A stretch of DNA of 17,752 bases from an uncultured Oscillospiraceae bacterium (GTDB lineage Bacteria; Bacillota; Clostridia; Oscillospirales; Oscillospiraceae), in assembly GCA_934675115.1 (NCBI GenBank), contig CAKUPH010000043.1:1-17752 (forward strand). Reading direction: 5' to 3'. Positions 5,990 through 11,278 of the stretch are shown here, one piece after another; positions within the stretch are counted from its first letter, which is position 1; the number at the start of each line of letters is the position of its first letter. Below the pieces are notes generated by a model. It ran no database searches, was not told the origin of the DNA, and was given only the letters and a program-made list of their open reading frames with translations. The position numbers and the translations under genes were made by a program.

Positions 5990-6787
5990 TCACAGGCCCG
6001 GGGAGCGCCCCGCGCTGCCCAGCGCGGGCTGGCCGGACTCGTCCTCCCAAAATTCTGTCATCATGGCCCGGTAGCGCTTGGGCAGGTTGGTGTTCTGACA
6101 GCGGGGATTTTCCCGCTCCCGGATGGCGATGGTCCGGAAAAACCGCCGCCACAGCCGCCGGTAGGTCAGTTCTTCCTCTCCCGGGGGCGCGGGGGCGAAG
6201 TCGTCCAGCGGCACGATGGCGCACTTTCCGGGCCGGTGGACCAGCGCCTCCCGGTGGGTGCGGTCGTAAATGATGAACTGCTCGGTGTTGAACCGGCGGG
6301 AAAAGTGGCCCTTGAGGATGGGCAGAACCCGGTTTTTCGGCTCGATCTCCGAGATGAGCACCCCGTGCTGGTCGGAAAACCGGACGAAGCCGGAATACAG
6401 GTGGGCTTCCTCCCCCAGATGCTGCACCGCCCGGCGGAGGGTGTTCACCCGTTCGTCCCCCAGATCGGCCATGACGGAGGAACCCCGGCGGAAGCCGTAC
6501 TCCACGAACCGCCAGATGTGCAGCTCCCGCTGGTCAAGACAGGTGAGAAACCCCCGGCTCACCAGCTCCCCGGCGGCGGGGGAGATGTTCCGGCAGATGC
6601 CCTTCCACACCCGGACGGCCCGGGCCTCGTCCGTCTCCACCCGGCGGGTGTCCCAGAGGGTATAGCGGCCGTCCTCCGGGCCGAGGAAGCACGCCGGCTC
6701 CTCCTTGTGGGCATAGCTTTCGAACACGCAGGTGAGGAAGCCCGCGAACGTCCCGTCGTACTCGTAGCAGACCTGTGTCCGTTCCAT
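5990..6787 (-). CDS. TIGR03915-type putative DNA repair protein, partner of the radical SAM protein
   Basis: The 265-residue protein begins with the family-typical YEYDGTFAGFLTCVFESY (residues 8-25). It ends with NTNLPKRYRAMMTEFWED, the region usually assigned to DUF4130. The family is named in databases as a putative DNA metabolism/repair protein because it co-occurs with the radical SAM protein encoded just upstream; no activity is established to my knowledge. Some relatives are fused to a uracil-DNA-glycosylase-like domain, which is absent here. The ATG at 6787 has GAGG 8 nt upstream; GTG at 6796 is less well placed. Only 10 nt separate it from the stop of the radical SAM gene, so the two are surely co-transcribed from the promoter at 8097-8124. 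Confidence 0.87.
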   Translation of the reverse strand: MERTQVCYEYDGTFAGFLTCVFESYAHKEEPACFLGPEDGRYTLWDTRRVETDEARAVRVWKGICRNISPAAGELVSRGFLTCLDQRELHIWRFVEYGFRRGSSVMADLGDERVNTLRRAVQHLGEEAHLYSGFVRFSDQHGVLISEIEPKNRVLPILKGHFSRRFNTEQFIIYDRTHREALVHRPGKCAIVPLDDFAPAPPGEEELTYRRLWRRFFRTIAIRERENPRCQNTNLPKRYRAMMTEFWEDESGQPALGSAGRSPGL

Positions 6788-6797
6788 GGCGGACACC

Positions 6798-8063
6798 TCA
6801 GCCCGCGTCGCCGAACAGCGACAGCTGCTCCGGCATGGCGGCCATGAGGGCGGGCTTTTCCAGCGCCACCAGATGGGGCAGGATGCCGTCCTCCCGGAAG
6901 CGCAGCCCCTCCCGCAGCCGCCCGCCGCAGGTGAGGAAATACTGGGCCCGCTTGAGCACCACGCCCACCTTTTTCAGCGTGTCGAAGGACAGCGGCCCCG
7001 CCCGCCGGGCGGTGAGGATCCGCCGGGCGGACTTCACGCCGATCCCCGGCACCCGGAGGAGCATCTCGTAGTCCGCCGTCCCCGCCTCCACCGGGAACTG
7101 GTCCAGGTGCCGCAGGGCCCACGAGCACTTGGGGTCCACCCGGGGGTCGAAGTCCGGCTGGTCGTCGTCCAGAATTTCCTCCGCCCGGAAGCCGTAGTAC
7201 CGCAGCAGCCAGTCCGCCTGATAGAGCCGGTGCTCCCGGAGCAGCGGCGGCTGGAATCCTTGCGGCGCGGGGAGCAGGCTGCTGTCCGACACGGGGATAT
7301 AGGCGGAGTAAAACACCCGCTTGAGCTTGTAGCGGTCGTACAGCGCCTGCGTCAGGGTCAGGATGTGCTTGTCCGTCTCCGGCGTGGCGCCGATGATCAT
7401 CTGGGTAGACTGCCCCGCCGGAGCGAAGCGGGGGGCGTGGCGGTATTTGGCGACCTCCTGCTTCGAGGTATGGATGCCGTCCCGGATCTGTTTCATGGGG
7501 AGCAGAATATTTTCCTTTTTCTTGTCCGGGCACAGCAGGGCCAGCGACCGCTCCGACGGCAGCTCGATGTTCACGCTCATCCGGTCGGCCAGCGTCCCCA
7601 GCCGCCAGTTCAGCCGGGGGTCCGCCCCGGGGATGGCCTTGGCGTGGATGTAGCCCCAGAAGTGGTACTCCTCCCGGAGGATGCGCAGTACCTCGATCAT
7701 CCGCTCGGTGGTGTCGTCCGGGCTGACCACCACCGCCGACGAGAGGAACAGCCCCTCAATGTAGTTGCGGCGGTAGAACTGGATGGTGAGGTCGGCCAGC
7801 TCCCGGGGCTCGAACATGGCCCGGGGCAGGTCATTGGAGCGGCGGTTGACGCAGTACTGGCAGTCGTAGGCGCACACGTTGGTGAGCAGCACCTTCAGCA
7901 GGGTCACGCACCGGCCGTCGGCGGAAAAGGTGTGGCAGCAGCCCGCCATGGTGGTGGAGCCCATGCGGCCCCGCTTTGCCTGCCGGTCAAGGCCGCTGGA
8001 GGTGCAGGCCGCGTCGTATTTGGCGGCGTCCGCCAGAATGGTGAGCTTCTCCATGGTATCCAT
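6798..8063 (-). CDS. TIGR03916-type putative DNA modification/repair radical SAM protein
   Basis: A 421-residue protein. The radical SAM cluster motif is C64-x3-C68-x2-C71 (TNVCAYDCQYC), placed unusually after about 60 N-terminal residues that carry further cysteines (C20, C42, C43, C52). The barrel includes GLFLSSAVVVSPDDT and GYIHAKAIPGADP. Near the C-terminus LLRVPGIGVKSARRIL (G340-I341-G342) is a clear helix-hairpin-helix, a non-sequence-specific DNA-binding motif, and the end reads EQLSLFGDAG. The product therefore looks like a SAM-radical enzyme acting on DNA; chemistry and lesion are unknown. The ATG at 8063 has AAAGGAG 8 nt upstream, while an in-frame GTG at 8072 overlaps that site. 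A LexA-like operator lies in its promoter. Confidence 0.92.
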   Translation of the reverse strand: MDTMEKLTILADAAKYDAACTSSGLDRQAKRGRMGSTTMAGCCHTFSADGRCVTLLKVLLTNVCAYDCQYCVNRRSNDLPRAMFEPRELADLTIQFYRRNYIEGLFLSSAVVVSPDDTTERMIEVLRILREEYHFWGYIHAKAIPGADPRLNWRLGTLADRMSVNIELPSERSLALLCPDKKKENILLPMKQIRDGIHTSKQEVAKYRHAPRFAPAGQSTQMIIGATPETDKHILTLTQALYDRYKLKRVFYSAYIPVSDSSLLPAPQGFQPPLLREHRLYQADWLLRYYGFRAEEILDDDQPDFDPRVDPKCSWALRHLDQFPVEAGTADYEMLLRVPGIGVKSARRILTARRAGPLSFDTLKKVGVVLKRAQYFLTCGGRLREGLRFREDGILPHLVALEKPALMAAMPEQLSLFGDAG

Positions 8064-8079
8064 CTGCCGCACTCCTTTC

Positions 8080-8093
8080 AGAACATTTGTACC
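8080..8093 (-). promoter_or_regulatory. Second, degenerate LexA-like box
   Basis: On the plus strand this reads AGAAC-ATTT-GTACC, which keeps 7 of the 10 half-site bases of CGAAC-N4-GTTCG. It overlaps the expected transcription start of the radical SAM gene and is centred 25 bp from the stronger box. It may be a weak auxiliary site or chance. Confidence 0.3.
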
Positions 8094-8096
8094 ACC

Positions 8097-8124
8097 ATTA
8101 TAATCGAACTTTTGTTCTTGTCAA
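8097..8124 (-). promoter_or_regulatory. sigmaA promoter of the radical SAM/TIGR03915 operon
   Basis: On the minus strand both hexamers match consensus perfectly: -35 TTGACA (8124-8119) and -10 TATAAT (8102-8097), with a 16-nt spacer. Such a strong promoter for a repair enzyme makes sense only if it is repressed, and the spacer is occupied by a LexA-like box. Transcription would start near 8090, about 27 nt before the ATG. Confidence 0.85.
8105..8118. promoter_or_regulatory. LexA/DinR-like SOS box within the promoter spacer
   Basis: The plus strand reads CGAAC-TTTT-GTTCT. The GAAC-N4-GTTC core of the Firmicutes LexA (DinR) operator is perfect, and 9 of the 10 bases of CGAAC-N4-GTTCG match. 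The box fills almost the whole spacer between the perfect -35 and -10 hexamers, so a bound repressor would block RNA polymerase. This supports damage-inducible expression of the downstream radical SAM pair. The lexA gene itself is not in the window. Confidence 0.7.
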
Positions 8125-8129
8125 GGGGT

Positions 8130-8171
8130 AAAAAATACCGGCCCGGGACAGCTTCCCGGGCCGGTATTTTT
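8130..8171 (-). terminator. Bidirectional terminator downstream of truA
   Basis: A 13-bp perfect stem (TACCGGCCCGGGA at 8136-8148 with 8154-8166) closes on CAGCT. AAAAAA precedes it (8130-8135) and TTTTT follows (8167-8171). It lies 6 nt past the truA stop and ends just short of the -35 box of the radical SAM promoter, separating the two same-strand units. Confidence 0.9.
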
Positions 8172-8177
8172 GGTGTT

Positions 8178-8912
8178 TTAATAGATGACCTCCATCAGCG
8201 TCAGGCCCTGCGCCGGGGCGGTAAAGCCGGCGGAGGCGCGGTCCCGGGCCGCCAGCACGGCTGGCATATCCTCCGCCCGGTGCTTGCCGAGGCCCACCTC
8301 CAGCAGCGTGCCGGTGAGGATGCGCACCATGTTGTAGAGGAAGCCCTCGCCCCGAAAGGTGAGGGTCAGTTCGTCCCCATGCCGGGCAAGCTCGATGGCG
8401 GTCACGGTGCGGACGGTGGACTTCTTGCAGCGCTTGTTGGCGCAGAAGGAGCGGTAGTCGTGCCGCCCGCAGAGCAGCTCCGCCGCCCGGGCCATGGCGT
8501 CCAGATCCAGCGGCTCCTCCACCCGGTACTGGTACTTTCGGGCGAATACGTCGGGGACGGTCCCCAGCCGCAGGCGGTAGCGGTACACCTTGCCCTTTGC
8601 GGACAGCCGGGCGTGGAAGCGGTCGTCCGCGGTCTCCGCCGCCGTCACTGCGATGTCCTCCGGCAGGTAGCGGTTGGCGTAGGCCTTGACCTCCGACGCC
8701 GGGCGCTCCCCGGGCAGGCGGACGCTGGCCGTCTGGCCCAGCGCGTGGACCCCCGCATCGGTGCGGCCTGCGCCGTGGACCTCCACCCGCTCTCCCGCCA
8801 GCCGGGACAGCACCTCCTCCAGCTTGGCCTGAATGGTGTTGGCGGTGTTGCCCTGCCGCTGCCAGCCGTCATAGCGGCTGCCGTCGTATTGCAGGGTGAG
8901 CTTGTAGTTCAT
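8178..8912 (-). CDS. truA: tRNA pseudouridine(38-40) synthase TruA
   Basis: A 244-residue protein of normal family length. It begins MNYKLTLQYDGSRYDGWQRQ and carries the catalytic motif GRTDAGVHA with the nucleophile D52. Later family blocks are FHARLSAKGKVYRYR, DYRSFCANK and FLYNMVRILTGTLLEVG. TruA converts uridines 38, 39 and 40 of the tRNA anticodon stem to pseudouridine in the cytoplasm. The ATG overlaps the hemZ stop by 4 nt (ATGA), so translation is probably coupled, and the transcript ends at the terminator 8130-8171. The assignment is secure. Confidence 0.97.
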   Translation of the reverse strand: MNYKLTLQYDGSRYDGWQRQGNTANTIQAKLEEVLSRLAGERVEVHGAGRTDAGVHALGQTASVRLPGERPASEVKAYANRYLPEDIAVTAAETADDRFHARLSAKGKVYRYRLRLGTVPDVFARKYQYRVEEPLDLDAMARAAELLCGRHDYRSFCANKRCKKSTVRTVTAIELARHGDELTLTFRGEGFLYNMVRILTGTLLEVGLGKHRAEDMPAVLAARDRASAGFTAPAQGLTLMEVIY

Positions 8913-10402
8913 GCCGTTCCCTCCGCAAGGCTCCGCTGAAAGTCGGCGGCGGCCTTTTTGTCCGCGGCGATCTTTTCAAAGCTGTTCAGGTATTCCTGCG
9001 GGTATTTGGGGTTGGACAGGCGGGTGATCTTCCCGGTGTTCGGGTCCACCAGCTTGGTGATGCCCCCCGCGCCCAGCGACAGGACGGATTGCAGCTCCTC
9101 CATCATGATGATGTTGTAGGCGCACACCGTCCCCGGACGGCACCAGCCCACATTTTCAAAGGAGCCGGACATATATTTCTGCCGGTAGAGATAATAGGGC
9201 GCGTAGCCCGCCGCCCGGAGCTGTTCCTCCGCCAGCGTCAGCATGGCGGCCACCTCCTCCGGGGTGCAGAGATCGCCCCCTTCCTCCGCCAGCCGCGCGC
9301 CCTTTTTCAGGGCGAGGGTGTGGACGGTGATGTTGGCCGGGGCCATGCCCAGCACGCCGGACAGGGTGCGCTCAAAGCCCGCAAGGCTGTCCGTGGGCAG
9401 GCCCGCGATGAGGTCCATGTTCACCATGCCGCCGAAGTGCTCCTCCGCCAGCGCCATGGCCTCTCCGATCTGGGCGGCGGTGTGGGCGCGGCCCATGGCC
9501 CGGAGGACGTGATCCTCCAGCGTCTGGGGGTTGACGGAAATGCGCTGGATGCCGTGGCGGCGCAGGGTGTCCAGCTTGTCCGCCGTGATGGTGTCCGGCC
9601 GCCCGGCCTCCACGGTGAACTCCGCGCAGCGCTCCATGGGCAGAAATCGTTCCGCCGCCGTCAGCACCCGGTCCAGCTGCTCCGCCGACAGGGTGGTGGG
9701 CGTACCGCCGCCCATGTAGGCGGTGCTGATGTGCAGCCCCCGCTCCCGCAGCAGCGCGCCGGACAGCTCGATCTCCCGGCACAGGGCGTCCACGTATGGC
9801 TCCACCAGCCGCAGCGCCCGGTTCACGTCGGCGGAGATGAAGGAGCAGTAGGCGCAGCGGGTGGGGCAGAAGGGGATGCCGATATAGAGGGACATCCCGT
9901 CGGGTGCAAGGCTCCGGCGGACGGCAAGGGCCGCGTCGGCGCACTCCATGGCAAGCTCCGCCCGGCTCTCGCTGACCCGGAACAGGCCGGTGAGCCGGGA
10001 TTTTGCCGCCGCCCGGCTGTCTCCCGCCGCCATCTGACGGGTGGGCAGCTTCACCGGCCGCACGCCGGTCAGCGCCCCCCATGGCGGCTCGTGGCCCAGC
10101 GCGGCCACCCCGGCGTCGTAAAAGGCCAGCCGCAGCACCCGCTGGCGCACCCGGTCGTCCTCCAGTCCGCCGGTGAGCTCGCTCACCGGGGCGCGGCGGA
10201 CGCCGGCGGTGTGCGCTCCGTTCCACCACAGCTCCGCCCGGGCGACGACCTCACCGCCCTCCACGGCGAGGGTCAGCCAGGCGGCGTTGTCTGTGCCGTC
10301 CGGCCCCTCCGCCGGGTATTCCGGCCGCTGGCCGGGGAAGAGGGTGAGCATCATCTGCTCGGCGGCGTAGCGGTAGTCGTGGCCTTCCAGATACAGCCGC
10401 AT
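8909..10402 (-). CDS. hemZ: HemZ-type coproporphyrinogen dehydrogenase-like radical SAM protein
   Basis: A 497-residue protein. The N-terminal part (1 to about 165) includes EPPWGALTGVRPVKLP, typical of the HemZ branch and absent from HemN/HemW. The radical SAM motif is C179-x3-C183-x2-C186 (FCPTRCAYCSF), followed by MGGGTPTTL, EFTVEAGRPDTI and the SVNPQT block. The C-terminal domain starts around LYRQKYMSGSFENVGW. HemZ of Bacillus is linked to oxygen-independent coproporphyrinogen III oxidation, but many Clostridia with this gene lack complete heme synthesis, so the true substrate is uncertain; no other heme gene is in view. Its start overlaps the stop of the upstream hydrolase gene by one base (TGATG), and its stop overlaps truA. 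Confidence 0.93.
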   Translation of the reverse strand: MRLYLEGHDYRYAAEQMMLTLFPGQRPEYPAEGPDGTDNAAWLTLAVEGGEVVARAELWWNGAHTAGVRRAPVSELTGGLEDDRVRQRVLRLAFYDAGVAALGHEPPWGALTGVRPVKLPTRQMAAGDSRAAAKSRLTGLFRVSESRAELAMECADAALAVRRSLAPDGMSLYIGIPFCPTRCAYCSFISADVNRALRLVEPYVDALCREIELSGALLRERGLHISTAYMGGGTPTTLSAEQLDRVLTAAERFLPMERCAEFTVEAGRPDTITADKLDTLRRHGIQRISVNPQTLEDHVLRAMGRAHTAAQIGEAMALAEEHFGGMVNMDLIAGLPTDSLAGFERTLSGVLGMAPANITVHTLALKKGARLAEEGGDLCTPEEVAAMLTLAEEQLRAAGYAPYYLYRQKYMSGSFENVGWCRPGTVCAYNIIMMEELQSVLSLGAGGITKLVDPNTGKITRLSNPKYPQEYLNSFEKIAADKKAAADFQRSLAEGTA

Positions 10403-11037
10403 CAGCTCTTCATAGCCTCCTGCATGAAGAAGTTGGTCTTCCGCTCGGTGTCGAGGGAGGAGAAGCCCTCGTGGCCGGGGTAGACCTTATAGTCGCCGGG
10501 CAGGGCCGCCAGCTTTTTCAGGGAGGCGGTGAGATCCGCGTAGCTGCCGCCGGGCAGGTCGGTGCGGCCCATGGAGCCGCGGAACAGGGTGTCGCCGGTG
10601 AACAGCACGCCCTCGCCCTCCACCATCAGGGTGACGGAGCCGCGGGTGTGGCCGGGGGTGTGAATGACCTTCACCGTCAGCGGGCCGACGGCTACGGTGT
10701 CGCCCTCGTTATAGGGGGTCACATTGCCAAAGGCGGCCACGGTGGGGACGGTCATGCCGAACATGGTCTCGCTGACCTCTTCGGGGATGTCGGCGGGGTG
10801 GCAGTAGACGGGCAGGCCGGGCCATGTCTCCCGCAGGCCGGGGATGCCCAGCACGTGGTCAAAGTGGCTGTGGGTCAGCAGAATGGCCACGGGGGTGAGT
10901 TTCAGCCCCTGAATCAGGCTGGCCACCTGCTGGCCGTCGTCGCCGGGGTCCACCACGGCGCACTGGTCGGAGCCGTCCGCCCAGAAAATGTAGCAGTTGG
11001 TGCACACCATGCCCAGCTGCATGTACTTGATCTGCAT
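10402..11037 (-). CDS. Metallo-beta-lactamase-fold hydrolase, glyoxalase II-like
   Basis: This is a 211-residue protein of the small single-domain class. The zinc ligands are all visible: H56-x-H58-x-D60-H61 (THSHFDH), H130 (TPGHTRGS), D149 (FTGDTLF) and H189 (YPGHEG). This set fits hydroxyacylglutathione hydrolase-like enzymes, but family members cleave diverse thioesters and other substrates, and the genome type uses little or no glutathione. The ATG at 11037 has a strong GAGGTGAT site 4 nt upstream; in-frame codons farther upstream run through the hairpin block and are rejected. It is the first gene of a tightly overlapping unit with hemZ and truA. Confidence 0.92.
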   Translation of the reverse strand: MQIKYMQLGMVCTNCYIFWADGSDQCAVVDPGDDGQQVASLIQGLKLTPVAILLTHSHFDHVLGIPGLRETWPGLPVYCHPADIPEEVSETMFGMTVPTVAAFGNVTPYNEGDTVAVGPLTVKVIHTPGHTRGSVTLMVEGEGVLFTGDTLFRGSMGRTDLPGGSYADLTASLKKLAALPGDYKVYPGHEGFSSLDTERKTNFFMQEAMKS

Positions 11038-11051
11038 AAGGATCACCTCGG

Positions 11052-11251
11052 AAAAAATTTCATCTCGTCGAAAAAGGCAAAGCCTTTTCCGACGAATAGG
11101 TTGCGCCCCGCCGCAGCGCACAAAATGTCCGCTATCTGCGGCCATTTCGCACGTTTGCGGGGCGAGAAGTGTTTTCTGCCACGCGCATGTCGCGGCAGAA
11201 AACGGATCATATTTCTTTCGCCGCTGCGGCGGCGAAAATCTACGTTTTTTT
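11052..11251. repeat. Palindrome-dense intergenic block of about 200 bp
   Basis: The gene-free space between the mutS stop and the hydrolase start holds four successive inverted repeats, bounded by GAAAAAA on the left (11051-11057) and TTTTTTTC on the right (11245-11252). Hairpin 1 is 11065-11095 (14-bp stem, one mismatch, AAA loop). Repeat 2 has outer arms CGCCCCGC/GCGGGGCG at 11104-11111 and 11157-11164, with possible inner stems. Hairpin 3 is 11171-11180 with 11194-11203 (GTTTTCTGCC/GGCAGAAAAC). Hairpin 4 is 11216-11224 with 11229-11237 (TTTCGCCGC/GCGGCGAAA). No ORF, transposase or tRNA is present. It resembles a dispersed structured intergenic repeat or MITE-like element. Confidence 0.5.
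11065..11095 (-). other. Strong stem-loop before the hydrolase gene, possible attenuator
   Basis: A 14-bp stem (11065-11078 with 11082-11095) has an AAA/TTT loop. On the minus-strand RNA its single mismatch becomes a G-U wobble pair. It is followed in that direction by GATGAAATTTTTT, a T6 run 7 nt from the stem, which is too far for a classical terminator but may act partially. It ends 27 nt before the hydrolase ATG and 13 nt before its ribosome binding site. Confidence 0.35.
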
Positions 11252-11278
11252 CAGCACACTCAAGATTTACAGTGCATT

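Noticed and set aside
6786..8939. Very long plus-strand ORF (717 codons) across the radical SAM and truA genes
   Set aside because: It lies opposite two genes with clear catalytic motifs. Its translation is low-complexity, rich in His, Gly, Arg and Val, as expected from the opposite strand of GC-rich genes.
11038..11145. N-terminal extension of the metallo-hydrolase through hairpin 1
   Set aside because: The frame stays open, but the extra residues are basic and unlike the family. The strong GAGGTGAT site fits only the ATG at 11037.
11216..11237. Hairpin 4 as the mutS terminator
   Set aside because: In the minus-strand direction the stem is followed by GAAATATGAT, with no T-tract; the T7 run lies on the wrong side for mutS.
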